From Planctomycetota bacterium (lineage in GTDB: Bacteria > Planctomycetota > Phycisphaerae > Phycisphaerales > SM1A02), in assembly GCA_003671075.1 (NCBI GenBank), contig QWPT01000006.1:18347-61955 (forward strand): 43,609 bases of DNA, in the 5' to 3' direction. Every line of letters starts with the position of its first letter. Positions within the stretch are counted from its first letter, which is position 1. A program made the position numbers and the translations under genes. The notes under the pieces were generated by a model. The model ran no database searches, had not been told where the DNA came from, and was given only the letters and a program-made list of their open reading frames with translations. This document shows positions 34,698 through 43,595 of the stretch, piece by piece.

Positions 34698-35420
34698 TCA
34701 CTTCATACGGCGACGCATGAGGCCGAGTCCGAGGAGGCCAAACCCAGCGAGCACCGCGGGGGCGCCGATGGGCACAACCAGAAGCTGGTCCTGTGCCGCA
34801 GGGTTGGTCAGACCAAGGAGATTGCTTCCCATCGTTCCGAAGCCGCCCTGTCCGAGCGAAGCAAGCATCTGAGCCGCCGCGGCGTAGCTGCCACCGGGCT
34901 TATTCGCCTGGAACGCGCCACGGTCGAGCGCCAACTGGCTGACGGCGCTGGCTGCGGTGAGCGCGCTGATGTTCTCGTGGCTGATCTCGTAGATCGCCAA
35001 CTGAAACGCGCCCTTGTCAGCCGCGTTGCTCAGGCCCGCGTAGTAACGACGGTAGAGGTCATTGATCAGTTGCGCCTTCACGGAGCCCATCGGGCCAGGC
35101 GCGTTGTACGGAAGTTCGGCCTCGGGAACCTGCGACGGATCCACGACATTAAAGGTGTACGAGTTGCCCACGGTCACGCCTTCGAAGAGCTGCACGCAGA
35201 AAGACGTGCGCTCCTGGCTGTAGACACCCCAACGATGCTCGCCAACGGTGATGTTGGTGAAGCTTGAGTCGGAACGAGAGTTGAAAGCGAGGTTGCTGTT
35301 GTAGCGGATACCCGCGACCGTAGAGTCTCCGAAGCCGAGGAAGCTCATGGTGAGCGAGTTTGCCGATGCACCGGCGGAAACGCCGAGCGCGACAATGATG
35401 GCGATGCCTGTGGTTTTCAT
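34698..35420 (-). CDS. exosortase-type (PEP-CTERM-like) secreted protein with probable Cys-Gln thioester domain
   Basis: This is 240 residues from the ATG at 35420 (MKTTGIAIIVALGVSAGASA, a signal peptide). The C-terminus is tripartite: VVPIGAPA, a hydrophobic helix VLAGFGLLGLGL, then MRRRMK, the layout of PEP-CTERM sorting signals with an altered VPEP box. The middle contains the only cysteine, Cys75 in TSFCVQLFEG, and AFQLAIYEI with Gln140. This pairing matches internal thioester domains in which a Cys and the Gln of an FQxx(I/L)(W/Y) motif are cross-linked. NDLYRRYYAGLSNAADKGAF between them fits the helix that precedes that Gln. The likely role is a surface protein able to bond covalently to a target, sorted by the exosortase at 27299-28165. 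It has its own promoter and terminator. The thioester is inferred, not proven. Confidence 0.85.
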   Translation of the reverse strand: MKTTGIAIIVALGVSAGASANSLTMSFLGFGDSTVAGIRYNSNLAFNSRSDSSFTNITVGEHRWGVYSQERTSFCVQLFEGVTVGNSYTFNVVDPSQVPEAELPYNAPGPMGSVKAQLINDLYRRYYAGLSNAADKGAFQLAIYEISHENISALTAASAVSQLALDRGAFQANKPGGSYAAAAQMLASLGQGGFGTMGSNLLGLTNPAAQDQLLVVPIGAPAVLAGFGLLGLGLMRRRMK

Positions 35421-35488
35421 CTTTTCTGCCTTTGATTTGTTGACCGAGTATGGAACCGACTCCGACACTGAAGTCGCCGCACCCGACG

Positions 35489-35516
35489 ACCATACTTCGA
35501 TCGTAAGTCATGTCAA
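35489..35516 (-). promoter_or_regulatory. sigma-70-like promoter for the PEP-CTERM-like gene
   Basis: On the minus strand TTGACA (35516-35511) is followed after 16 bp by TATGGT (35494-35489), giving transcription toward the ATG at 35420 with a leader of about 60 nt. The -35 is exact; the -10 matches in four of six positions. Confidence 0.6.
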
Positions 35517-35562
35517 GCAATACACTTAAAGTTCATACAACTACGCAGGCTAGCGTGACTTA
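35504..35562. promoter_or_regulatory. spaced inverted repeat between divergent genes, possible operator
   Basis: The 7-bp arms taagtca (35504-35510) and tgactta (35556-35562) face each other across 45 bp, with partial matches beyond the core. The left arm lies in the spacer of the predicted promoter at 35489-35516, which would suit a regulator acting on that gene and possibly on the divergent peptidase gene. Confidence 0.35.
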
Positions 35563-35684
35563 TCGAACCGCTGCCGAATGACCGATACTCTTGCACCACC
35601 CGCCGGGCGGGTCGCCAGTCGAATGATCCCGCCGCCGCAACGCCGTAACGCAGCAATGACGCCCCCAAAGGAGCAAAGAGCTCG

Positions 35685-37235
35685 ATGATTTCCGGACTCC
35701 GCAGTATTGCCTCCGTTCTCGTTTGCGCCAACGCAGTGCTCGGACACACCGAAGCCCGCGCCGGCGAATTGGCAACCGATGTCAAGGCGCTGCTCGGCGC
35801 GTCGAAACTCGACCCCCGCTGCGTCGGCTACTCGATCATCGACTTAGACAACAGCGCAGTCCTCGCCAAGTACAACGAGCAACTTGCGCTCATACCCGCG
35901 AGTAACGCCAAGGTGCTTACCACTGGCGCGGCGCTGATCACTCTCGGCGCCGATTTCAACTTTGAAACCCGACTTGTTTGCACGACCGTCAACGGCCACA
36001 CCACGCTGACGCTGGTCGGTTCTGGCGATCCCGCGCTCTTCGATGCGCAGATGATCCGCAGCGACGGCAGTCATGGCAATTGGACCACTGTTGGCGCCGC
36101 CTCGGATGCATGGACTTCGGCGCTCATAGGCGCGGGAATTCGCAGCGTCGATGAGTTCGTCGTCGATGCGCGCATCTTCGACGAAGAGTCGATTCCTCAA
36201 GGCGACCTCAAGTGGAAGACCAACAGCGACGCGGGGACTTACGCTGTCGGCGTCTGGGGCCTCAACATTGCCGCCAACGCCGCGATAGTGACGCCCACTT
36301 GGACGCCAGGTGCTCGACCGTCGCTGGCGAGCGTCGAACCTCCGTTTCCATTGGCGGTCAGCAAAAACGATGCGACCTGTCAGTCGAAGCAGAAGGAATC
36401 GTTCGGCATCGGCTACGAGAAAGCCGCAAATGCGCTTACTTTTTACGGCAATCTCACCAAGCGTGGCGGGACCTTTGCCGTTGCCATCCACAACCCGCTT
36501 CCGCTCACGGCGGCGATGTTTGCCCAAGAATTCACCAAGCGCGGCGTGGCGGTGCAGCGTTGGCGCGTTGCTGGCTCGGCCGATCCAGTCGCGCTAGGCG
36601 CCACCGTGCTGCCCGTGCTTACGACGCCGATCGCCACCGTGCTTCGCGGCGCCAACACCGAAAGCAAGAACATCTACGCCGAGGGGCTCGCCAAGCGCAT
36701 GGGCGCCGCACGGGCCAACGGACTTCGTGGGGCCATCGGACCGACCTCGCGACCAGGATCGCTCGACCTCGGCATGGCCGCGCTCTCGGCGGCGATCGAC
36801 GGCCGGCTCGCCCCGCGCAGTTCGGAATCGATCAGCCTGATCGACGCCTCAGGACTTTCGGACAAGAACCGAGTGAACGCGGACGTCACCGCGCGCTGGA
36901 TCGCCGCCATTGCGCGCGATGGCGCGTTGATGCGCAGCTACATCGGTAGCTTCGCGCGCCCCGGCGAGCAAGGCACGCTGAAAAATCGCTTCAAGGACGC
37001 GCGCTTCCAAAAAGTCGCGGTCTACGGCAAGAGCGGATACATCAACGGCGTGAGCTGCTTGAGCGGAATCGTGATCGCAACTGACTCCGGGCAAAGCATC
37101 GTCTACAGCATTCTTTGCAACGGTCTCACCGGGAATGTCGCGCAGGCCAAGGCGCTTCACGAGAGCATCGTCAACCGCATCGCCAAAGAACTCGAGAGCC
37201 GATCCGCTCGAACCGCGGCCGCAACAAGCAACTAA
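35685..37235 (+). CDS. D-alanyl-D-alanine carboxypeptidase/endopeptidase, PBP4 family
   Basis: This is 516 residues with an N-terminal hydrophobic signal (IASVLVCANAVLGHTEARA). The S13 peptidase motifs are in order: SxxK in PASNAKVLTTGAAL (Ser73, Lys76), the SGLSDKN region near residue 390, and a KSG box in VYGKSGYINGVS near residue 449 where KTG is usual. LTLVGSGDPALFD and the ENIYAEGLAKRMG-like stretch (ESKNIYAEGLAKRMG) also match DacB. It trims peptidoglycan cross-links or stem peptides in the periplasm. AAGGAG lies 12 nt before the ATG. The SLC13 gene starts 4 bp after its stop, so the two are probably co-transcribed despite unrelated functions. Confidence 0.93.
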   Translation: MISGLRSIASVLVCANAVLGHTEARAGELATDVKALLGASKLDPRCVGYSIIDLDNSAVLAKYNEQLALIPASNAKVLTTGAALITLGADFNFETRLVCTTVNGHTTLTLVGSGDPALFDAQMIRSDGSHGNWTTVGAASDAWTSALIGAGIRSVDEFVVDARIFDEESIPQGDLKWKTNSDAGTYAVGVWGLNIAANAAIVTPTWTPGARPSLASVEPPFPLAVSKNDATCQSKQKESFGIGYEKAANALTFYGNLTKRGGTFAVAIHNPLPLTAAMFAQEFTKRGVAVQRWRVAGSADPVALGATVLPVLTTPIATVLRGANTESKNIYAEGLAKRMGAARANGLRGAIGPTSRPGSLDLGMAALSAAIDGRLAPRSSESISLIDASGLSDKNRVNADVTARWIAAIARDGALMRSYIGSFARPGEQGTLKNRFKDARFQKVAVYGKSGYINGVSCLSGIVIATDSGQSIVYSILCNGLTGNVAQAKALHESIVNRIAKELESRSARTAAATSN

Positions 37236-37239
37236 CTCC

Positions 37240-39030
37240 ATGCCGCTTCAAACCCCTGGAATTCTTGCGATTGTGAGCGTTGGCGTCACGCTGTTGGCGT
37301 TGGTGCGCGGACGCATTGGCAGTGATCTCGTGATGGCGGGCGGCATCGGAATGCTGGTGCTCTCCGGCGTGTTGGATCCAGCCGAAGCGTTCGCGGGGTT
37401 GGCCAGTCCGTCCATTCTCACCATCGCCCTGCTGCTCATCGTTTCACAAGGAGTGATTGAAACGGGACTGATCCAGTGGATTAGCCCGGCACTCTTCGGT
37501 CGCACCACCAATGTCCTTGTCGCACAGTTGCGCCTGATGATTCCGGTGGCCGCGATTTCTGCCTTCATCAACAACACGCCGCTGGTGGCGATGTGCATCC
37601 CTGCGGTACAGGACTTCTCGCGCCGCTCCAAGATCGCGCCCGGCAAAATGTTCATCCCACTTGCATTCGCTGCCACTCTCGGTGGTGTGTGCACGCTGAT
37701 CGGAACCAGCACGAATCTGGTGGTCAACGAGATGTGGATCAAGGCGGGACATCCGTCTTTCTTGCTGTTCGATCTTTCGTTGGTTGGCATCCCCGTCGCC
37801 CTCGTCGGCGTTGCCTACATCGCCTTCGTTGGGCGCTGGTTGCTTCCGAGCAGCGGCGGCACGCTTGCCGCGCTTGACCCGCGCGCCTATTCGGTGGAAA
37901 TGCGCGTCACGGGCGCTCCCATCGCCGGCAGCACGGTTGAAGAGGCAAGCCTTCGCGGGCTTGAAGGCCTCTATCTCTCGGAAATCCAGCGCGGCACCGA
38001 CATCATCTCGCCTGTCGAGCCGCACACCCGCATCGCTCAAGGCGACCGCCTCTTCTTCGTAGGCGATGTCAACAGCGTGGTGTCGCTGCAGAAGATGCGC
38101 GGACTTTCCGCCGAACACGAGCAGGTTGCAAAGCTCGGCAGCCAGCGCCATAGGCGTTTTCTTGTCGAGGTCGTGATCTCCGACACCAATCCGCTGCTCG
38201 GTCGAACCATCCGCGAATCGCGGTTTCGCAGCGTTTACGACGCAGTGGTCATCGCGGTTTCGCGCAACGGCGAGCGGCTGTCCAATGTCAAACTCGGCAC
38301 CATCACCCTGCGCGCAGGAGATGTGCTGCTGCTGGAAACTCAGGAGGCGTTTGTGACCGCCTATGCCAGTTCCCGCGATTTTCTGCTCGTGAGCAAACTC
38401 GAAGACTCTGCGCCCGTGCGCCATGAACGCGCTCCGATCGCGGCGCTGATCCTGATGGGCGTCATCGCGATCGCGGCCTTCGAACCGTTTGGACTGACGA
38501 TGTTCCACGCCGCACTTGTCGGCGCCGGCGCGATGATCGCCACCCGCTGCTGCACCGGACCGCAGGCGCGCAAGGCGCTGAACGCACGGCTGATCTTCGT
38601 GATCGCTGGATCGCTCGCCCTGGGTACCGCGCTGGCCAAGACTGGCGTCGCCAAACTTTTCGCCGACCAGTTGATCGCCATCAGCGACGGAAACCCCTTG
38701 GGAACGCTTGGGGTGATCTACTTCGCCACCTTCGTGTTGACCGAACTACTCTCCAATGCCACGGCGGCAGCGCTGGTGTTTCCCATCGCGATGTCGGCAG
38801 CGGAGACTCAGGGCCTCGATCCCAAATACACCGCGATGGTGGTGATGATCGGCGCGAGCGCGAGTTTCGCAACGCCCATCGGTTACCAAACCAACCTCAT
38901 GGTGCAGGCGCCGGGCGGATACCGCTTCGTGGACTTCATAAAAATCGGACTACCGCTCGGACTGTTAACCGGCATCGTCACCATCACCGCCGTGTGGTTT
39001 CAAATGCCCACATCGGAGTTCCTTCCGTGA
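37240..39030 (+). CDS. SLC13/DASS-family permease with two RCK_C (TrkA-C) domains
   Basis: The ATG at 37240, directly after the peptidase stop, gives 596 residues. The N-terminal membrane half includes ALLLIVSQGVIETGLIQW, the hairpin motif FINNTPLVAMCIP and LIGTSTNLVVNEMW. A soluble insert at about residues 208-390 has two RCK_C-like units (IAQGDRLFFVGDVNSVVSLQ, LRAGDVLLLETQEAF). The second membrane half contains ELLSNATAAALVFPIAMS and GYQTNLMVQAPGGYRF, mirroring the first. This arrangement occurs in sulfate and other anion transporters of plants, algae and bacteria. Immediate coupling to cysQ and proximity to cysC and cysDNC make sulfate the best-guess substrate, an inference from context. 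Confidence 0.9.
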   Translation: MPLQTPGILAIVSVGVTLLALVRGRIGSDLVMAGGIGMLVLSGVLDPAEAFAGLASPSILTIALLLIVSQGVIETGLIQWISPALFGRTTNVLVAQLRLMIPVAAISAFINNTPLVAMCIPAVQDFSRRSKIAPGKMFIPLAFAATLGGVCTLIGTSTNLVVNEMWIKAGHPSFLLFDLSLVGIPVALVGVAYIAFVGRWLLPSSGGTLAALDPRAYSVEMRVTGAPIAGSTVEEASLRGLEGLYLSEIQRGTDIISPVEPHTRIAQGDRLFFVGDVNSVVSLQKMRGLSAEHEQVAKLGSQRHRRFLVEVVISDTNPLLGRTIRESRFRSVYDAVVIAVSRNGERLSNVKLGTITLRAGDVLLLETQEAFVTAYASSRDFLLVSKLEDSAPVRHERAPIAALILMGVIAIAAFEPFGLTMFHAALVGAGAMIATRCCTGPQARKALNARLIFVIAGSLALGTALAKTGVAKLFADQLIAISDGNPLGTLGVIYFATFVLTELLSNATAAALVFPIAMSAAETQGLDPKYTAMVVMIGASASFATPIGYQTNLMVQAPGGYRFVDFIKIGLPLGLLTGIVTITAVWFQMPTSEFLP

Positions 39031-39992
39031 TCGAACTGATGCGCTCGGCAGTAGCGTCGGCTGCGCGCGCTACCCGATTTGTCCACGAATCCGCCTCACT
39101 TTCTGGCATTTCGAAGGACGACCGTTCGCCGGTCACCATCGCCGACTGGGCGAGCCAGGCGGTGGTCGCGTTGCAGATCGGCTCTGCGATTCCGCTCGTC
39201 GGCGAAGAGGACGCCGCCGCGCTGCGCGCACCCGAGAATGCACCGCTGCGCGCGCGCGTCCAAGCCGCCGTCTCCCACGCGCTCGAACGCGCCATCAGTG
39301 AGTCCGAGTGCCTTGACGCGATCGACGCCGGACGCGCCGCGCCCAACGCGCAGAGATTCCTCACCCTCGATCCCGTCGACGGCACCAAGGGATTCCTACG
39401 CCGCCAGCAGTACGCCATTTCGCTTGCGCTCATCGAGGGTGGAGTGGTGACCCATGGCGTGGTCGGTTGCCCGAACCTGCCGGAAGATGGCGGCGACTTC
39501 GACACCGCGGATCCCATTGGTTGCCTCGCCATTGCGCAGCTCGGTGGCGGCGCATGGATCGAGCGTGGGAATTCCCCGCGCCGCCCGCTTCGCATCGCTG
39601 ATTGGCGATTCGGTGCGCTGGTGCGATCGTGCGAATCGGTCGAGAGCGCGCACTCCAAGCAAGATCTATCCGCAGAACTCCTTCAAGCCATCGGTGCGCC
39701 CGGCACGCCCGCGCGGCTCGATAGCCAATGCAAATATGTTGTGGTCGCGCGCGGCGGCGCCGACATCTACCTACGACTGCCCGTGAAGGCCGACTACCGC
39801 GAGAAGATTTGGGATCACGCCGCTGGTGCGTTGGTGGCCACCGAAGCCGGCGCGCGCGTGTGCGATGTCAGGGGCAACGCCCTCGACTTTAGCCGCGGAC
39901 GCGAACTCACCGAAAACCGCGGTGTCTTCGCCGGACATCCAGCATTGGTCGAACGCTTGTGCGCCGCCTTCGCCGCCCGCGTTAATCAATGA
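39027..39992 (+). CDS. cysQ: 3'(2'),5'-bisphosphate nucleotidase CysQ
   Basis: The start is the GTG at 39027, which overlaps the permease stop (GTGA) and has GGAG 8 nt upstream; 321 residues. The inositol-monophosphatase-fold signatures are SPVTIADWASQAVV, the metal-binding VGEEDAAAL, LDPVDGTKGFLRRQQYAISL and the C-terminal KIWDHAAGALVATEAGARVCD. The enzyme dephosphorylates 3'-phosphoadenosine 5'-phosphate (PAP) left over from sulfate assimilation. It is longer than E. coli CysQ (about 246) and closer to yeast Hal2-type enzymes in size. Its 3' end overlaps that of the convergent cysC by 11 bp. Confidence 0.92.
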   Translation: MIELMRSAVASAARATRFVHESASLSGISKDDRSPVTIADWASQAVVALQIGSAIPLVGEEDAAALRAPENAPLRARVQAAVSHALERAISESECLDAIDAGRAAPNAQRFLTLDPVDGTKGFLRRQQYAISLALIEGGVVTHGVVGCPNLPEDGGDFDTADPIGCLAIAQLGGGAWIERGNSPRRPLRIADWRFGALVRSCESVESAHSKQDLSAELLQAIGAPGTPARLDSQCKYVVVARGGADIYLRLPVKADYREKIWDHAAGALVATEAGARVCDVRGNALDFSRGRELTENRGVFAGHPALVERLCAAFAARVNQ

Positions 39993-40605
39993 TCTTGCGC
40001 GCGCGCAACTCGGCGATCACCAGCTCCGCACTGACTTCAACCGCAAGCCTCGACGAGTCGAGCACCATCTCCGCTTGCTCGGGAGCCTCGTACGGCTGGT
40101 GAATCCCGGTGAAATCGCGAATTTCCCCGGCGCGCGCCTTCTTGTAGAGCCCCTTCGGATCGCGCGACTCGGCGACCTCGAGCGGAACATCGATGAATAC
40201 CTCGATAAACGGCAACTTCCAGTCGTCGTGCAACGCACGGACCATCGCGCGGTCCGCGCGGAACGGACTCACGAGGCTGGCAAGGACGATCACGCCGGTA
40301 TCGGCGAGGATTCTGCAGACCTCGCCGGTGCGCCGAACATTCTCCGCGCGATCCGCCACTGAGAAACCGAGATTTCGGTTTAAACCATGGCGCAGGTTGT
40401 CGCCATCGACCCGATAGCACAGGCGCCCGCTACCAATGAGTCGCGATTCGACCGCCACGGCAACGGTGCTCTTTCCTGAACCGGAAAGGCCCGTCAACCA
40501 CATGGTCGCGCCGCGCTGGCCCAACAATCGCTCGCGATCAGGCCTAGTGACTGATCCATCGTGCCAAGCGGTATTGATCGACTTGCCGTCGGCGTTCCCT
40601 TGCAT
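39982..40605 (-). CDS. cysC: adenylylsulfate kinase CysC (stand-alone)
   Basis: This is 207 residues from the ATG at 40605, preceded by GGAGAGG. The long in-frame extension to 40977 overlaps the cysD gene and is not used. It is fully canonical: P-loop [12 protein letters not shown] (about 36-47), [56 protein letters not shown] with the KKARAG lid, and [11 protein letters not shown]. It phosphorylates APS to PAPS in the cytoplasm. It is divergent from cysD-cysNC, with 84 bp between starts, and convergent with cysQ. Its integrity matters because the CysC domain fused to CysN nearby is degenerate. Confidence 0.96.
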   Translation of the reverse strand: MQGNADGKSINTAWHDGSVTRPDRERLLGQRGATMWLTGLSGSGKSTVAVAVESRLIGSGRLCYRVDGDNLRHGLNRNLGFSVADRAENVRRTGEVCRILADTGVIVLASLVSPFRADRAMVRALHDDWKLPFIEVFIDVPLEVAESRDPKGLYKKARAGEIRDFTGIHQPYEAPEQAEMVLDSSRLAVEVSAELVIAELRARKIID

Positions 40606-40689
40606 GGACGAACCTCTCCAAAAGCGAGAAAGTGCGGCAGAATCGCCGACCCAATCGCCGATACGGTATCGACCCTTCGGACCGCGCGC

Positions 40690-41631
40690 ATGGAAGAAAC
40701 TCGACAGACCCATCACTCGATCTCTCACCTCAGGCAACTCGAGGCGGAGAGCATTCACATCTTCCGCGAAGTGGTGGCCAGCTTCGAGCACCCGGTGATG
40801 CTGTACTCCATCGGCAAAGACTCGGCGGTACTGCTGCATCTGGCCATGAAGGCGTTCTATCCCGCCAAGCCGCCGTTCCCGCTGCTGCATGTTGACACCG
40901 GTTGGAAGTTTCGCGAGATGTACAAACTGCGTGACGAGTATGTGGCCAAGGAGCTCGGACTTGAGTTGCTCGTGCACATGAACCCAGAAGGCGTTGCTGC
41001 GGGCATCGGTCCGATTTCACACGGCTCGCGCAAGCACACCGATGTGATGAAGACGCAGGGACTCAAGCAGGCGCTCGACAAGTACGGCTTTGATGCGGCG
41101 TTCGGCGGCGCGCGGCGCGACGAAGAAAAATCGCGCGCCAAGGAGCGCGTGTTTAGTTTCCGCGACGCGCAACACCGATGGGATCCGCGCAACCAACGAC
41201 CCGAGTTGTGGAGCATCTACAACAGCGAGATCAATCGCACTCCCGGTCAACCAGGCGAGTCGATCCGCGTCTTCCCGCTTTCCAACTGGACTGAGCTTGA
41301 TGTGTGGCAATACATCTGGCTTGAGAAGATCCGCATCGTGCCGCTCTACTTCGCGGCGCCGCGTCCGGTGGTCTACCGCAACGGTGTGCCGATCATGGTC
41401 GACGATGAGCGGCTACCGCTCGAACCCGGCGAAACGCCGCAGATGAAGGTGGTGCGCTTTCGCACCCTCGGTTGCTACCCGCTTTCGGGCGCGATCGAAT
41501 CGGACGCGGCCACGCTGCCTGCGATCATCAAGGAAATGCTGCAGGCCACCCAAAGCGAACGCCAGGGCCGCGTGATCGATCATGACGGTGCGGGCAGCAT
41601 GGAAGAGAAGAAGAAGGAAGGCTATTTCTGA
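40690..41631 (+). CDS. cysD: sulfate adenylyltransferase subunit 2
   Basis: This is 313 residues from the ATG at 40690, where the family N-terminus begins ([19 protein letters not shown]). The ATP-pyrophosphatase loop is [15 protein letters not shown] (about 38-52). Further matches are [52 protein letters not shown] and the C-terminal GYF end. CysD forms the catalytic ATP-sulfurylase heterodimer with CysN, making APS from sulfate and ATP. The stop overlaps the cysNC start by one base (TGATG). Confidence 0.98.
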   Translation: MEETRQTHHSISHLRQLEAESIHIFREVVASFEHPVMLYSIGKDSAVLLHLAMKAFYPAKPPFPLLHVDTGWKFREMYKLRDEYVAKELGLELLVHMNPEGVAAGIGPISHGSRKHTDVMKTQGLKQALDKYGFDAAFGGARRDEEKSRAKERVFSFRDAQHRWDPRNQRPELWSIYNSEINRTPGQPGESIRVFPLSNWTELDVWQYIWLEKIRIVPLYFAAPRPVVYRNGVPIMVDDERLPLEPGETPQMKVVRFRTLGCYPLSGAIESDAATLPAIIKEMLQATQSERQGRVIDHDGAGSMEEKKKEGYF

Positions 41632-43595
41632 TGGGTCACGATCGGAACACAGCCGAACACGAGCTCATCGAGCGCGACATCGAGGCCTACCTCGCGCGCC
41701 ATGAGCACAAGGAGCTGCTGCGCTTTCTGACCTGCGGGTCGGTCGATGACGGCAAGAGCACGCTCATCGGCCGCTTGCTGCACGACACGCACATGATTCA
41801 CGAGGACACGCTGGCTGCCGCCACCCGCGACTCGAAGTCGATGGGCACGCAGTCGGGCGAACTTGATTTGGCGCTCCTCGTCGACGGACTGCGCAGCGAA
41901 CGCGAGCAAGGCATCACCATCGATGTCGCGTATCGATACTTCACCACCGCGGCGCGCAAGTACATCATCGCCGACACGCCAGGACACGAACAGTTCACCC
42001 GCAACATGGCAACGGGCGCGAGCAACTGCGACCTCGCCATCCTGCTGGTTGATGCGCGCCACGGCGTGGCGGTACAAACGCGGCGCCACTCGTACATCAC
42101 GAGCCTGCTGGGAATCCGCAACATCGTCGTCGCGATCAACAAGATGGATCTCGTTGGTTTCTCGCAAGAGCGCTTTGATGAGATCGTGCGCGAGTACGCC
42201 GCCTTCGCGGCCAAGCTTCCGCCGCGCAGCATGAGCTTCATTCCGATGTCGGCGCTGATCGGCGACAATGTTGTGCACCGCAGCACAGCGATGCCTTGGT
42301 ACCAAGGGCCGACGCTGCTCGAGCACCTCGACACTGTGGCGCTTGAAGGCCAGCGAAACCTCGTTGATTTCCGCTTTCCCGTGCAGTGGGTCAATCGGCC
42401 CAACCTCGATTTTCGCGGATTCACCGGCACGATCGCGGGCGGCTGCGTGAAGCCAGGCGACGGCGTGATGGTGCTGCCTTCGCGCAAGACATCCTCGATC
42501 GCGCGCATCGTGAGTTTCGACGGCGACCTCCCCGAAGCGACGCCCCCGCTTTCGATCACCCTCACCCTCGCCGATGAAGTCGACTGCGCGCGCGGCGACA
42601 TGCTCGTGCATCTCGATCACCAACCGCATGTTTCCCATGATGTTCACGCCATGGTGGTGTGGATGGACGATGTTTCGCCGATGCTTCCTGGCAAGGAATA
42701 CCTGCTGAAGCATGGACCGCACCAGACACCCGCAAGCATCACGCGCATCGCTCATCGAGTTGATGTCAACACGCTGGAGAAGTCGGCGGCGCCCGCGCTG
42801 GCGTTGAATGACATCGGTCAGGTCGCGATCCGAACTCAGCGACCGCTGGTCTACGACGCGTACGCCAAGAACCGCCATACCGGCGCGTTCATTCTCATCG
42901 ACCGCCTTACCAACGCAACGGCCGGCGCTGGCATGCTGCTCGATCCGCACGAGGTCGAGGGCCATTGGAACGCTGCGCCGCAAGGCGGGCATCTTGCGCC
43001 GTCACGCACAACGGTCACGCCCGCGCAGCGCGAGGCTCGACTCGGGCAGAAGCCGTTTACGCTGCTGTTTACTGGGCTTTCTGGTTCGGGCAAAAGCGAG
43101 ATTGCGCGCGCCGTTGAGCGACGCATCTTCGATCTCGGACGGCTGGCTGCCGTCGTCGACGGTTCAGCTCTGCGCGCGGGCATCAACCGCGACCTCGGTT
43201 TCAGCAAGGGCGAACGCAGCGAAAACCTGCGTCGCGGCATGGAAGTTTCCAAGGTGATGAACGACGCTGGCCTCGTGGTGCTGGCGGTGTTCACTGCGCC
43301 GGACGCTTCGGTGCGCGCGCGTGCGGCTGAACTCATCGGCAGTGAACGCTTCGCGCTCGTCCATGTTTCGACGCCGCTCGACGCCTGCATGCGCCGCGAT
43401 CCGTCAGGGGTTTACCGCGATGCGGCGTCGGGTTCTCTCAAGGGCGTTCCCGGCCTCGACTTCGAGTACGAGGCGCCGACCAACGCCCAACTCACCATCC
43501 CGTTCCACGAACTGGGCGCAACCGATGTTGCGCTGCGCACGAGCGTTGACCGAGTGATGGCGTTGCTCGAGGCGCGCGGCATCATCGCCAAGTAG
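41631..43595 (+). CDS. cysN: CysNC: sulfate adenylyltransferase GTPase subunit fused to an APS-kinase-like domain
   Basis: This is 654 residues. The first 440 are CysN: GTPase P-loop CGSVDDGKSTLIGRLL (35-50), GITIDVAYRYF, DTPGHEQFTRNM, NKMDLVGFS and the EF-Tu-like beta-barrels. Residues 475-654 are CysC-like with P-loop [11 protein letters not shown] (480-490). In that domain the DGDNxRHGL motif reads DGSALRAGI, the SPFRxxR loop reads [17 protein letters not shown] reads DPSGVYRDA, and the late FTGIxxPYEAPE region reads VPGLDFEYEAPT. These losses suggest that kinase activity is reduced or absent, with the stand-alone CysC supplying it. The CysN part drives APS synthesis by GTP hydrolysis in complex with CysD. 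Confidence 0.95.
   Translation: MGHDRNTAEHELIERDIEAYLARHEHKELLRFLTCGSVDDGKSTLIGRLLHDTHMIHEDTLAAATRDSKSMGTQSGELDLALLVDGLRSEREQGITIDVAYRYFTTAARKYIIADTPGHEQFTRNMATGASNCDLAILLVDARHGVAVQTRRHSYITSLLGIRNIVVAINKMDLVGFSQERFDEIVREYAAFAAKLPPRSMSFIPMSALIGDNVVHRSTAMPWYQGPTLLEHLDTVALEGQRNLVDFRFPVQWVNRPNLDFRGFTGTIAGGCVKPGDGVMVLPSRKTSSIARIVSFDGDLPEATPPLSITLTLADEVDCARGDMLVHLDHQPHVSHDVHAMVVWMDDVSPMLPGKEYLLKHGPHQTPASITRIAHRVDVNTLEKSAAPALALNDIGQVAIRTQRPLVYDAYAKNRHTGAFILIDRLTNATAGAGMLLDPHEVEGHWNAAPQGGHLAPSRTTVTPAQREARLGQKPFTLLFTGLSGSGKSEIARAVERRIFDLGRLAAVVDGSALRAGINRDLGFSKGERSENLRRGMEVSKVMNDAGLVVLAVFTAPDASVRARAAELIGSERFALVHVSTPLDACMRRDPSGVYRDAASGSLKGVPGLDFEYEAPTNAQLTIPFHELGATDVALRTSVDRVMALLEARGIIAK

Noticed and set aside
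39982-43595. Duplicated cysC as an assembly artefact
   Set aside because: The two CysC sequences differ widely, lie on opposite strands and have different flanks, so they are distinct genes.
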